Origin: Methanobacteriota archaeon | GTDB taxonomy: Archaea; Undinarchaeota; Undinarchaeia; Undinarchaeales; Undinarchaeaceae | NCBI GenBank assembly: GCA_002687935.1 | Contig: NZBN01000007.1 | Coordinates: 69,030 to 133,029 of the forward strand | Direction of reading: 5' to 3' | Length of the DNA: 64,000 nucleotides | Program-made: the position numbers and the translations under genes | Notes under the pieces: model-generated | What the model was told of the DNA's origin: nothing | The model's input: the letters and a program-made list of their open reading frames with translations, nothing else | The model's database searches: none | In this document: piece after piece, positions 34,151-42,683 of the stretch | Numbering within the stretch: position 1 is the first letter of the stretch | Layout: each line of letters starts with the position of its first letter

Positions 34151-35086
34151 CTATTTTACTTCCTCTTTAACCTTTTCGGCAATACTTTCCGAGTCGAGCC
34201 CATATTTCTTATATAGCTCTTCAGGACTTCCGGATTCTCCGAAAACATCCTGGACACCTATTCTGACAAGTCTCGTCGGGCATCTTTCAGAAAGAACTTC
34301 AGCAACTGCGCTTCCAAGTCCCCCAATTATGCTGTGGTCTTCTGCCGTTATTATTAATTCAGTTTCATTTGCACACTTTTCTATAAGTTCGGAGTCTATC
34401 GGTTTTATTGAGGACATATTAACCACTCTTGCTGATATTCCTTCTTTTTCAAGAATTTCAGCGGCTTTCAGAGATTCAGAAACAAGAACTCCACAAGCTA
34501 TTATTGTAAGGTCGTTTCCTTCTTTCAGAACACTTCCTTTTCCAATTTCGAATTTGTAGTTCTCATCATAAATTATTGGGGTTTTATTTCTCCCAAATCT
34601 AAGATAAAATGGTCCAGGCGTTTCAGATGCAGTAATTGTTGCCGCTTCTGCTTCCACAGAATCTGCCGGAACAATGACGCGCATATTTGGAAGAGTCCTA
34701 TATATTGCTATATCTTCAACTGTCTGAGCACTGGAACCGTCTTCTCCGGTGTGAAGTCCTGAGTGGCTTCCCATTACTTTAACGTCAAGGTTCTGCCTCG
34801 CGACGGAGTTTCGTATTTGCTCAAAGGCTCTCTCTGTAAATATTGCAAAGCTTGCAGCAAAAGCAACCTTTCCTTCAGCTGCCATCCCTGAGGCTGTGCA
34901 GATCATGTCCTGCTCGGAAATTCCAACATTAAACGAGCGCTCTGGGAGCTCTCGTTTAAATTCAGCGGTTTTGCAGGAGGCTCCAAGATCGGCTTCAAGA
35001 GAAACAACATTGTCGTTCTTCTTTCCTGCCACCAGTAGGCCTCTCCCATATCCTGTTCTAGTTGCTTCGACTGCTTCAGAGCTCAT
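34151..35086 (-). CDS. Transketolase, C-terminal subunit
   Basis: A 311-residue subunit carrying the pyrimidine-binding and C-terminal transketolase domains. It shows the conserved Glu region FNVGISEQDMICTASGMAAEG, SGLHTGEDGSSAQTVEDIA and the C-terminal ARVVNMSSIKPID. It overlaps the N-terminal subunit gene by four bases. Split transketolases of this type are common in archaea; together the halves transfer two-carbon units between sugar phosphates. Confidence 0.94.
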   Translation of the reverse strand: MSSEAVEATRTGYGRGLLVAGKKNDNVVSLEADLGASCKTAEFKRELPERSFNVGISEQDMICTASGMAAEGKVAFAASFAIFTERAFEQIRNSVARQNLDVKVMGSHSGLHTGEDGSSAQTVEDIAIYRTLPNMRVIVPADSVEAEAATITASETPGPFYLRFGRNKTPIIYDENYKFEIGKGSVLKEGNDLTIIACGVLVSESLKAAEILEKEGISARVVNMSSIKPIDSELIEKCANETELIITAEDHSIIGGLGSAVAEVLSERCPTRLVRIGVQDVFGESGSPEELYKKYGLDSESIAEKVKEEVK

Positions 35087-35889
35087 TTTAGTTCCTCCAT
35101 TGCTGTTTTAAATTCTTCATCACTCGGAGCCATTCCGTGGAATTTAGGATTCAGTTCCATAAATGATACTCCATATCCTTTCTTGGTATTCGCTATAATT
35201 GCTACAGGTCCGTCAAGCTTTTTTGCCTCTTCCAATGCTGAAAGTATCTCTTCAAAATCGTGTCCGTCCTCCACTTTTATTGTATGCCAATTGAAGGACT
35301 TCCATTTTTCTGTGAATGAGCAAAGGCTCTTTGTTTTTTTCACAAAGTCATCATTCTGAATTTGATTCCTGTCAATAATTGCTATGAGGTTCTGTGTTTT
35401 CATATGTCCTGCAGTCATTGCAGCTTCCCAAACTTGTCCCTCTTGACATTCTCCGTCTCCGAGAAAGGCGTAAACATAGTGATTTTTCTTATTCAGATCT
35501 CTTGCAAGTGCCATGCCGTGAGCAAAGGACAGTCCCATGCCGAGAGAGCCGGCGGACATTTCAACTCCCGGAACTGTGATGTCAGAATGCCCCTGTAAAA
35601 GTCCTCCAAGCTTTCTAAAATTCTTAAATTCACTTTTCGGAAAGAAGCCCAGGTCTCCGAGAATCGCATACAAAACTGGGCAGGCGTGACCCTTACTATA
35701 TATTATCCTGTCCCGACTTTCGTCCTTTGGATTCGTCGGATTTACTTTTGCTGCATTATAATATAGTGAGCAAAGAAGTTCTACTGCAGAAAGTGAACCT
35801 CCGGGGTGGCCACACTTTGCATCGTAGACCATCTGAACAATGTCTCTTCGTACTTGCTTCGCCTTCTCCTTCAAAGCATCAATTTCCAT
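35083..35889 (-). CDS. Transketolase, N-terminal (TPP-binding) subunit
   Basis: A 268-residue thiamine-diphosphate-binding half. The signature FLGDGECQEGQVWEAAMTAG through IAIIDRNQIQND contains GDG and the downstream Asn for magnesium-TPP. AKCGHPGGSLSAVELL and YSKGHACPVLYAIL are further transketolase blocks. Its start overlaps the ribulose-phosphate epimerase gene by 11 bases and its end overlaps the partner subunit by four. Confidence 0.95.
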   Translation of the reverse strand: MEIDALKEKAKQVRRDIVQMVYDAKCGHPGGSLSAVELLCSLYYNAAKVNPTNPKDESRDRIIYSKGHACPVLYAILGDLGFFPKSEFKNFRKLGGLLQGHSDITVPGVEMSAGSLGMGLSFAHGMALARDLNKKNHYVYAFLGDGECQEGQVWEAAMTAGHMKTQNLIAIIDRNQIQNDDFVKKTKSLCSFTEKWKSFNWHTIKVEDGHDFEEILSALEEAKKLDGPVAIIANTKKGYGVSFMELNPKFHGMAPSDEEFKTAMEELK

Positions 35890-36538
35890 TACTTTCTCCC
35901 TTCATTTTAATTATGGCTCCAAGAGGGTCGTCAGAGCCAAATATTGCAGAGCCAGCAATTAATATATCTGCTCCAACTTCAATAATTTTTGGCGCTGTCT
36001 CTATATTTACTCCCCCGTCAACGGCTATTTCAAATTGAAAATCATTTTCCTTCCTCAACTTTTTCAATTCTTCAATCTTCGGAAGAGCTTCCGGCATAAA
36101 AAATTGTCCTCCAAATCCTGGATTTACTGACATAACAAGAACCTGCCCGACAGAGCCGAGATAGCTCTCTATTTCCGAAACTGGCGTTTCCGGATTTATT
36201 GAAATTCCTGATCTTTTATTATGGTCTTTTATATCTTGAAGAGGCTTTCCGTCCTTTATTGTTTCAGTATGTACTATTATAGTATCTGAACCTGCGAGAG
36301 CAAAAGCTTCAATATACTTTTCAGGATTTTCTATCATCAAATGCGTGTCAAGTCGCATCTCCGTAAATTTTCTTACTGACTCAACGACAGGAACACCTAT
36401 CGATATGTTTGGAACAAAATGACCGTCCATAACATCTATATGAAGTAAGTCTGTATGCTGTTCTACTATTCCTATATCCTTCCCTAAATTGGCGAAGTCA
36501 GCCGAAAGTATGGAAGGCGCTATCTTAATTTCTGCCAT
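35879..36538 (-). CDS. rpe: Ribulose-phosphate 3-epimerase
   Basis: A 219-residue TIM-barrel enzyme interconverting ribulose 5-phosphate and xylulose 5-phosphate. Visible are IAPSILSADFANLGKDI, HIDVMDGHFVPNISIG, VMSVNPGFGGQFF and IAVDGGVNIETA. Reading could open 87 bases upstream, but AEIKIAPSILSADF is the family N-terminus and a TATA element (about 36562-36572, minus) is spaced for the ATG at 36538. It is the promoter-proximal gene of the pentose phosphate operon. Confidence 0.95.
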   Translation of the reverse strand: MAEIKIAPSILSADFANLGKDIGIVEQHTDLLHIDVMDGHFVPNISIGVPVVESVRKFTEMRLDTHLMIENPEKYIEAFALAGSDTIIVHTETIKDGKPLQDIKDHNKRSGISINPETPVSEIESYLGSVGQVLVMSVNPGFGGQFFMPEALPKIEELKKLRKENDFQFEIAVDGGVNIETAPKIIEVGADILIAGSAIFGSDDPLGAIIKMKGESNGN

Positions 36539-36644
36539 TTCCCGTGATTGTTGGGGGAAGCTCCTATATATTATTGATGTTAGGCTTTCAATAAAATATT
36601 TATACCTCGACGGAAATGGCCTCAATGACCTAAGAGTAAGTCTC

Positions 36645-36890
36645 TTGGGTATAAGTGAGTCTGGAAAAGCTGATTTGAAGTTTGAGATTCTCGAGGAAAC
36701 AAGTCCGACATCAGCTCCTACAGAGGCTCCGTCAGCTGAAGATCTAGAAGAGGAAGTAGCCGAAGAGCCAGCCTCTGAACCTGTAACAAGTCCGGCAGAA
36801 GAGGAGCCAGTACCTTCCTCCTTACTGTGGATATTCGGAATAGTTTTGGTCGCAGCACTCTTCCTTTACTGGAAAACACAGAAGAAATAA
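36645..36890 (+). pseudogene. C-terminal remnant of a surface-anchored protein
   Basis: The frame from about 36600 to 36890 encodes YLDGNGLNDLRVSLLGISES and KADLKFEILEE, which looks like the membrane-proximal end of an outer domain, then a Pro/Glu/Ser-rich stalk and a C-terminal helix (SLLWIFGIVLVAALFLYW) with a basic stop-transfer KTQKK. No signal peptide or proper start is present: the only in-frame starts are a TTG at 36645 or an ATG inside rpe on the other strand. It therefore looks like the 3' end of a larger surface protein whose front was deleted. A TATA-like tatttatacc (36597-36606) could still drive a short product. Confidence 0.5.
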
Positions 36891-36931
36891 TCTGATTTAA
36901 AAATAATATTATTAAAAAGTCTCAGCTAGAC

Positions 36932-37162
36932 TTATTCTGAACTTTCTTTAGCTTCCTCTGCAGGCTTTTTTCCCTTCTCTTCAGGACTATCTTCTTCTTT
37001 AGGTTTGTTTGGGAACTCTGTATATCCGCAGGCTCCGCAGGACTCTCTGTCTGCGTGCTTAGCTAAGAATATTCCTGGTCCGCATCGTGGACAAATCTTA
37101 TTCTTCCTTGAGACACCTTCTGATGTATCGTAAAGTTCGTGCTTATTCCTCTTCTGCGGCAT
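36932..37162 (-). CDS. rps27ae: Small-subunit ribosomal protein S27ae
   Basis: A 76-residue zinc-binding ribosomal protein. The core holds CPRC and CGAC pairs ([20 protein letters not shown], then [10 protein letters not shown]). The last ~25 residues are a Lys/Glu-rich tail ([21 protein letters not shown]) not usual for archaeal S27ae, which is about 50 residues. It overlaps the S24e gene by 20 bases and is the last gene of the cluster. Confidence 0.95.
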   Translation of the reverse strand: MPQKRNKHELYDTSEGVSRKNKICPRCGPGIFLAKHADRESCGACGYTEFPNKPKEEDSPEEKGKKPAEEAKESSE

Positions 37163-37565
37163 TTTCTGCCTCCTTTGCCTCTTCTACAGGCTTTTCATCA
37201 GCTGGAGCGTCTTCTTTGCTTTCTTCAGTTTCCTTTGGAGCCTCTTCTTTTGGTGTTTCTTCAGATGTCGCAGAAGGCGGTTCCTCAGATTCTGGTTTTT
37301 CTTCTACAGCCTTTGTCTCTCCTTCGTATTGCTTCAAAATATCTTCTGAATTATAAACATCAACACGAGCAATTGAGTGCTTTGCACCGTAGACTTGGTT
37401 TATTTGCTGTATAACCATGAGACCTTCTTCGCATTTTAGAGCCTTGCACACCTCAGGAATAAGACTTTCCTTGCTTGCAGTAGGTCCTGGATTCTCTACA
37501 AGTATCTCGTACTCCTTCCTGCCTATAAGTTTGTTCTCTTTCTCATTAAGAATTTTAAGATTCAT
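37143..37565 (-). CDS. rps24e: Small-subunit ribosomal protein S24e with acidic tail
   Basis: A 140-residue protein. The first ~90 residues are the S24e fold ([20 protein letters not shown] and [20 protein letters not shown]). Residues ~90-140 are a Glu/Ala/Pro/Lys-rich low-complexity tail that about one third of the protein consists of. The core has normal archaeal length (~100). It overlaps spt4 by four bases upstream and S27ae by 20 bases downstream. Confidence 0.94.
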   Translation of the reverse strand: MNLKILNEKENKLIGRKEYEILVENPGPTASKESLIPEVCKALKCEEGLMVIQQINQVYGAKHSIARVDVYNSEDILKQYEGETKAVEEKPESEEPPSATSEETPKEEAPKETEESKEDAPADEKPVEEAKEAENAAEEE

Positions 37566-37744
37566 TGCACGCTAAGGGCATATTCGCCCTTCTCCTTTAT
37601 TCCCAGTTTTTCGGCTACTACAGATTTCTCTGGGTTTATGATTATGACAAGTCCGTTCCACCTGCTTGAAAAGTCTGTTGCTCCGCAGGCGACACAAACA
37701 TTGCTTTCATTCAGTCTGCTGCAGGCTTTACATGCCTTACTCAT
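37562..37744 (-). CDS. spt4: Transcription elongation factor Spt4 (RNA polymerase subunit E'')
   Basis: A 60-residue zinc protein that pairs with Spt5 to keep elongating RNA polymerase processive. It has two CxxC pairs, KACKAC and CVACGATDFS, followed by WNGLVIIINPEKSVVAEKLG, the classic Spt4 core. It overlaps rpoE' upstream and rps24e downstream by four bases each. Spt5 itself is not in the window. Confidence 0.95.
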   Translation of the reverse strand: MSKACKACSRLNESNVCVACGATDFSSRWNGLVIIINPEKSVVAEKLGIKEKGEYALSVQ

Positions 37745-38325
37745 TTCTTTGCCCCCTTCTTGGGAGTTTTAACTTTCTTTTCTGTTGGTTCTTCTTTCTG
37801 ATTTATCCAGTCCAATTTTCCAAGACCTGGCTGTCTCATTGTAAGTCCTATTTTATTTTCCTTTGCCTTCTTCAGACTTATTGTAACTATTCTTGCTCTT
37901 ACCTTGTCTCCGTTTTCAAGTGTTTTCTTTGATTCCTTACCCATAAACCTCTGTCCCTTCTCATCGTAGTTCAGATAATCATCAGTTATCTGCGAAACGT
38001 GAACAAGTCCGTCAAGAGGTCCAAGTCTTACAAAGGCTCCGAACTCAACTATTTCTATTACATCCCCTTCAACGATTTCCTGAAGCTCGGGTTTGTATGT
38101 AAGTGCTCTGAAGCTGGCATTATAATATGCGGCTCCGTCTCCGGGTATAACACGACCGATTCCGTCGCTTTTTACATCAAGAACAGTGATAAGAGAGCCG
38201 ATTTCTCTGTCTAGTTTTCCTTCATACTGCTCAGCCAGAATCTTCTTTAATGTTACTTCAAGTTCCTCATTGAAGTGCTCCGCTGGAACTCTTACCATGT
38301 CCTCTATTCTTACTATTTGGTACAT
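37741..38325 (-). CDS. rpoE1: DNA-directed RNA polymerase subunit E' (Rpb7-like)
   Basis: A 194-residue stalk subunit. The N-terminal RNP-like domain ([19 protein letters not shown]) is followed by an S1 OB fold (VEGDVIEIVEFGAFVRLGPL, DGLVHVSQITDDY). The C-terminus ends in a Lys-rich tail (KKVKTPKKGAKK). It binds emerging RNA and helps open-complex formation. Its start overlaps the pyrophosphatase stop by one base (TAATG), a tight coupling to an unrelated membrane enzyme. Confidence 0.95.
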   Translation of the reverse strand: MYQIVRIEDMVRVPAEHFNEELEVTLKKILAEQYEGKLDREIGSLITVLDVKSDGIGRVIPGDGAAYYNASFRALTYKPELQEIVEGDVIEIVEFGAFVRLGPLDGLVHVSQITDDYLNYDEKGQRFMGKESKKTLENGDKVRARIVTISLKKAKENKIGLTMRQPGLGKLDWINQKEEPTEKKVKTPKKGAKK

Positions 38326-40313
38326 TATATCAGTGAATGCGCAAGCACGAGCCCAATCTCAAGAAGTGCAACCATGTTGACAACCTTGATGAGGGGGTTT
38401 ATTGCAGGTCCTGCTGTATCTTTTGTTGGGTCTCCAACAGTATCTCCTACAACAGCTGCTTTGTGTGCTTCAGATCCCTTTCCTCCGTAATTTCCGTCCT
38501 CTATATACTTTTTGGCATTGTCCCATGCCGCCCCTGAACTTGTCATAAAGAGTGCTAGGAGTAGACCTGAAACAATAACTCCTACTAACATTGCTCCGAG
38601 TGTGATGGGTCCTAGAAGGAAACCGACAGCTATTGGAGCTCCAACTGCAATTACTGCAGGCAGTGCCATCTTCTTTATTGCTGCCTGTGTTACTATATCA
38701 ACACATTTTCCATATTCTGGCTTTGCAGTTCTTTTCATTATTCCCTTTATTTCTCTGAACTGCCTTCTAACTTCATTTACTATTGAGAATGCTGCCTCTC
38801 CGACTGCCTTCATCAGAAGTGAAGAGAATATGAAGGGTAGTACAGCTCCTATAAAGAGCCCAACAATCACGCGTGGGTCATTCAGACTGAATACAAATGT
38901 AGTTGATGTGTGTAGTGCTATTTCTTCTGTATATGCAGCAAACAATACAAGTGCTGCAAGAGCAGCTGAGCCAATTGCATATCCCTTTGTAACAGCCTTT
39001 GTTGTATTTCCTACTGAGTCAAGAGCGTCTGTTATGTTTCTTACTCTTGAAGGAAGGCCTGACATTTCTGCAATTCCTCCTGCATTGTCAGTTATTGGAC
39101 CATATGAATCTATAGCGACTACAATTCCTGTGAATGAAAGCATTGCCATCGCAGCTATTGCAATTCCATAAATTCCTGCTGCAGAATAGGCTATCATAAT
39201 TCCTGCAGATATTACAAGAACTGGAACAAGAGTTGCTTCAAGACCGACTGCCATACCACTTATCAAGTTTGTTGCAGCCCCTGTCTGAGATGCCTTTGCT
39301 ATGGACTGGACTGGTCTGAAATTTGCTGATGTGTAATAATCTGTTATAAACATTATTGCGAATGTAACACCGAGACCTACAAGTGAGGCAATGAAGAGTC
39401 CTATGTCATTCATCACGTACTTAGTTATTGCATAGAAAAGTACGACTGCGATTATTCCTGTTGCGATGACTCCCTTGTAGAGTGCACGCATTATATGCTT
39501 CTTGCTATCTGTTTTTACAAAGTATGTTCCTGCAATAGATGCGAAAATTCCCCCTGCACCAAGAACCATTGGATAGAGTACAGCATTTGCACCTTCAAAG
39601 AGTAGAGTTCCCAAAAGCATTGCACTTATTGCTGTTACTGCATAAGTCTCAAATAGGTCAGCTCCCATTCCTGCACAGTCTCCAACATTGTCTCCAACAT
39701 TGTCAGCTATAACTGCAGGGTTCCTTGGATCATCTTCAGGTATTCCCGCTTCAATCTTTCCGACCATGTCTGCTCCGACATCTGCGGCCTTTGTAAATAT
39801 TCCTCCGCCAACTCGGGCAAACAAACTAACTAGTGATGCTCCAAAACCAAAACCAATAAGAAGTGCAGCTTCTCCGAACCACATATAGAATCCACTGATT
39901 CCAAGAAGTCCAAGACCAACAACTGCCATTCCAGTTACTGCTCCTCCTCGGAAAGCTACTGCAAGTGCATTTTTCAATCCAGATTTTGCAGCAGATGCTG
40001 TCCGTACATTTGCGGCAACAGATATTGCCATTCCTATATATCCTGCAAGGGCGGACATAATTGCTCCGGCAACGAAGCCGACTGCGGTCTGCCAGTTAAG
40101 GAAGTAATATAATATTGGTGCTATAAGTGCTGTGAAAATTGTGATGGTTCTGTACTGTCTGTTCAGATATGCCATTGCACCCTCACTTATGGCGGATGCT
40201 ATCTCCTGCATTTTTGGAGTGCCCTTATTGCACTTCCTTACATCAAGTACAAGGTAGGCTGCAAAAAGCAATCCTGAAATCGCCGCTAGTGGTGCTACAT
40301 ATATTATGCTCAT
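38325..40313 (-). CDS. hppA: Membrane-bound H+-translocating pyrophosphatase (K+-independent type)
   Basis: A 662-residue pump with about 16 helices that couples pyrophosphate hydrolysis to ion export. The catalytic region [20 protein letters not shown] and [18 protein letters not shown], and the late [20 protein letters not shown] motif, are intact. The motif [10 protein letters not shown] carries Lys where K+-dependent enzymes have Ala, so a K+-independent H+ pump is predicted. It has its own TATA element and a 16-bp palindrome upstream (40346-40367). It recycles energy from pyrophosphate released by biosynthesis, notable in a lineage likely to be energy-limited. Confidence 0.97.
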   Translation of the reverse strand: MSIIYVAPLAAISGLLFAAYLVLDVRKCNKGTPKMQEIASAISEGAMAYLNRQYRTITIFTALIAPILYYFLNWQTAVGFVAGAIMSALAGYIGMAISVAANVRTASAAKSGLKNALAVAFRGGAVTGMAVVGLGLLGISGFYMWFGEAALLIGFGFGASLVSLFARVGGGIFTKAADVGADMVGKIEAGIPEDDPRNPAVIADNVGDNVGDCAGMGADLFETYAVTAISAMLLGTLLFEGANAVLYPMVLGAGGIFASIAGTYFVKTDSKKHIMRALYKGVIATGIIAVVLFYAITKYVMNDIGLFIASLVGLGVTFAIMFITDYYTSANFRPVQSIAKASQTGAATNLISGMAVGLEATLVPVLVISAGIMIAYSAAGIYGIAIAAMAMLSFTGIVVAIDSYGPITDNAGGIAEMSGLPSRVRNITDALDSVGNTTKAVTKGYAIGSAALAALVLFAAYTEEIALHTSTTFVFSLNDPRVIVGLFIGAVLPFIFSSLLMKAVGEAAFSIVNEVRRQFREIKGIMKRTAKPEYGKCVDIVTQAAIKKMALPAVIAVGAPIAVGFLLGPITLGAMLVGVIVSGLLLALFMTSSGAAWDNAKKYIEDGNYGGKGSEAHKAAVVGDTVGDPTKDTAGPAINPLIKVVNMVALLEIGLVLAHSLI

Positions 40314-40345
40314 TGGTACATCTTAGTCTAAAGAACTCTTTTCTA

Positions 40346-40367
40346 ATATTACGCGTAATATATAAGC
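40346..40367 (-). promoter_or_regulatory. TATA box plus palindromic operator upstream of hppA
   Basis: On the minus strand, cttatatatt (40358-40367) is a TATA box 45-54 bases from the hppA ATG. A perfect 16-bp palindrome, atattacgcgtaatat, at 40346-40361 overlaps the TATA box and extends downstream of it, where a bound repressor would block polymerase. Confidence 0.55.
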
Positions 40368-40374
40368 CTTATGC

Positions 40375-40782
40375 TCAAGCCTTCGGGTGCCTCGATTTCT
40401 TGGGATATTTTTTCTGGCTGATGTAAATAGTAAGTATATTCCGTTTTTTTGCCCTGTCTCGAAGTCCGCGGTCATTGGTATATATATAGGCGCCTCGTTC
40501 CTGTGCAAAGGAAAGTATGGCACTGTCAACAGTTCTCTGTCCTTTATTGGCTTCAACGATTTTTGCTTTTTTAATTATCTGATTCAGCGCAAGTTTTGCT
40601 GCGGCCTTTGTCTGACCTCGCCCTTTCTCAGAAAGTTTTTTCACTTCTTCGACAACGAAGCTAGGAATTATAGCATCATAGCTCCCTAGGAAATGTTCAA
40701 GGTCACTGAAAATATCTCTGCCTCCTTTCTTTCCCGGAATCAGAAGGGCATTCGTATCCAGAACAACTTTATTGACTTTCAT
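40375..40782 (-). CDS. PIN-domain ribonuclease-like protein
   Basis: A 135-residue PIN domain with the expected acidic positions: VVLDTNALLIP, FVVEEVKKL, TVDSAILSFA and TNDRGLRDRAKKR. It resembles archaeal Fcf1/Nob1-like proteins encoded next to aIF2 gamma rather than a VapC toxin, and no antitoxin gene is adjacent. The C-terminus is basic (KKYPKKSRHPKA). A role in rRNA or mRNA processing is inferred from the conserved location. Confidence 0.85.
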   Translation of the reverse strand: MKVNKVVLDTNALLIPGKKGGRDIFSDLEHFLGSYDAIIPSFVVEEVKKLSEKGRGQTKAAAKLALNQIIKKAKIVEANKGQRTVDSAILSFAQERGAYIYTNDRGLRDRAKKRNILTIYISQKKYPKKSRHPKA

Positions 40783-40818
40783 ATTGCTAATTAAGTTTGT
40801 TACTTATAAAAAATATTC

Positions 40819-42021
40819 CTATCGTACTATTCCATAGCCAATAAGTCGCCATCTTGAGCCATATCTTCTTGCTATTGTTATACGGCCTCCTGTTTCTACA
40901 CAGGCGGGGAATTTGAACTTGAATTCATACTGCCCCTTCTTTCCACCTGATTGCACTATTCCTACATTCGTTGAGGTTCCTATGTTTAGCATCAGAGGCT
41001 CGTGCTTTGAAAGTGGCTTAATTTCAAGCTCCTCTTCAGAGCCGACAGCTCTGTCCAGCAGATGAACTTCCATACTCACAGTTTTTACGGATTCAGTAAG
41101 ACTTCCCCTATTTCCGACTATTCGTCCGGCCATTTTATCTGATTTTGTCAGGCTTGGGTCCAAGCCAGTTTCAATTCCAAAAGTTCCACCCCTTTCAACT
41201 ACTTTAACTTCGTCTCCTCCTGACGTCAGCTTGATTATTTCTGTGCTTACAAATTTTCCGTCTCGGCTTGGTCCAATATCAATTTCATCTCCGACTTTTA
41301 GAACTCCTTCAACAAGAGCTCCTCCTATTACACCGCCCTTCATTTTAACCGGGTCAGAACCTGGCTTGTTTATGTCGAATGAGCGGGCAATGTACATCCT
41401 CGGTTTCTTACCTTTCTTAGATTCTGCTGTTGGAATGCTTTCTTGAATAGTTTCGATTAAAGAATCTATATTAGTTCCCAGTTCTGCTGAAACCGGTATT
41501 ATCGGGGCATTCTCGGCGACTGTACCTTTAACAAATTCCTGTATCTGTTTATAATTTTCAATAGCCTGCGCCTCTGTAACTAAGTCTATTTTATTCTGAA
41601 CAATTATTATGTTCCGTATTCCAACAATGTCGAGTGCCATTAAATGTTCCTTTGTCTGTGGCTGAGGACAGTCTTCACTTGCTGAAACAAGAAGAAGTGC
41701 TCCGTCCATAATTGAAGCTCCTGAAAGCATAGTTGCCATGAGGGTTTCGTGCCCCGGGGCGTCAACAAAACTTACTGAGCGAAGCTTAGTCGCGTTGCCC
41801 TTGCAATTTTCGTCCTTCTCCGTAGGGGTGTAAAAAACATTTCCTTTCTTATCTTTGCATTTGTAAAATGTCGCGTCGGCATACCCAAGCCGGATTGTAA
41901 TTCCTCTCTTAAGTTCCTCAGAATGTCTGTCTGTCCAGACACCTGTCAGTCTCTTTGTAAGTGTAGTTTTGCCGTGATCAACATGTCCCACAAGCCCAAT
42001 AGTAAGTTCAGGGAGCGACAC
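40819..42021 (-). CDS. eif2g: Translation initiation factor aIF2 subunit gamma
   Basis: A 400-residue GTPase that delivers initiator Met-tRNA. G1 is GHVDHGKTTL, switch 1 includes ELKRGITIRLGYADA, G3 is VDAPGHETLM, and G4 is VQNKIDLV; domains 2 and 3 follow with GGVIGGALVEGVLKVGDEI. The zinc-knuckle region (FYKCKDKKGNVFYTPTEKDE then NCKG) has only two Cys instead of the four common in archaeal homologues. It lies three bases after rps6e. Confidence 0.96.
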   Translation of the reverse strand: MSLPELTIGLVGHVDHGKTTLTKRLTGVWTDRHSEELKRGITIRLGYADATFYKCKDKKGNVFYTPTEKDENCKGNATKLRSVSFVDAPGHETLMATMLSGASIMDGALLLVSASEDCPQPQTKEHLMALDIVGIRNIIIVQNKIDLVTEAQAIENYKQIQEFVKGTVAENAPIIPVSAELGTNIDSLIETIQESIPTAESKKGKKPRMYIARSFDINKPGSDPVKMKGGVIGGALVEGVLKVGDEIDIGPSRDGKFVSTEIIKLTSGGDEVKVVERGGTFGIETGLDPSLTKSDKMAGRIVGNRGSLTESVKTVSMEVHLLDRAVGSEEELEIKPLSKHEPLMLNIGTSTNVGIVQSGGKKGQYEFKFKFPACVETGGRITIARRYGSRWRLIGYGIVR

Positions 42022-42024
42022 TAA

Positions 42025-42603
42025 TCAGCCCTCCACGGCCTTTTCGTCGCTTTCTTCCTCTGCGTTTTCTGAACTTTCTTCCTCTTTTTCCTCAGAAGCT
42101 TCTCCCGTCTTCTTTTCTTCAACGGGTGCTTTTCCTTTCTCTTCTGCTGGTTCTTCAGCCTTTTCCTCAGCTGAAGCTTTCTCAGCTTTTCCTTCAACAT
42201 TTGTCTCAGTTGCTCCTTCTTCAGCAGGCGCCTCTTCAGCCGCCGGTGCGAGAAGTTTGTCCAAAGGCTCCTTACCTTCTTTGACTATTTTTGTGTTAAG
42301 CTGAACAATATTTCCTGAAACAATGGTTCCGTGAACTCTCTTCTTTCTTCTTTCTCCCTTCCTCTTTGCTCTGAATCCTGTGCTATTTGAAAGGAGAAGT
42401 TTTCTAGAAGTGGCTCCGGAAACATCACGCCTCATTGGAGTGCCACTGGCATCTGAACCTCCAGTTATTTCAAGTTCGTATCCTGCCAGGTTCAATACTT
42501 CGCCCTTTACTGCGTCTCCTACTTTCTTCCCAGTAAAATTGCTTATATCTGTTTCAACAGAGTAAGTTTTTCCTGTCTTTGTATTCCCAATAACAACTTT
42601 CAT
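42025..42603 (-). CDS. rps6e: Small-subunit ribosomal protein S6e with long acidic tail
   Basis: A 192-residue protein. The first ~120 residues are the S6e core (MKVVIGNTKTGKTYSVETD, GYELEITGGSDASGTPMRRD, RKGERRKKRVHGTIVSGNI). The last ~70 residues are a Glu/Ala/Lys/Pro-rich repeat-like tail (AEEAPAEEGATE, EEKAEEPAEEKG), far longer than in typical archaeal S6e of ~125 residues. It is cotranscribed with aIF2 gamma, three bases apart. Confidence 0.95.
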   Translation of the reverse strand: MKVVIGNTKTGKTYSVETDISNFTGKKVGDAVKGEVLNLAGYELEITGGSDASGTPMRRDVSGATSRKLLLSNSTGFRAKRKGERRKKRVHGTIVSGNIVQLNTKIVKEGKEPLDKLLAPAAEEAPAEEGATETNVEGKAEKASAEEKAEEPAEEKGKAPVEEKKTGEASEEKEEESSENAEEESDEKAVEG

Positions 42604-42683
42604 AGTAACTCCCTAAAAGGTGGTGTACTGCTTAATAACCTTTGTGCTATTTAAGGATTGTGAGCTTGTTCGCTTTTCCCTTT

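Noticed and set aside
36489-36644. ATG at 36489 as start of the surface-anchor remnant
   Set aside because: It lies inside rpe on the opposite strand, upstream of the TATA-like element, and the extra residues resemble no signal peptide or domain.
40375-40782. PIN protein as a VapC toxin
   Set aside because: No antitoxin gene is adjacent, and it sits between aIF2 gamma and hppA, a common location for housekeeping PIN proteins in archaea.
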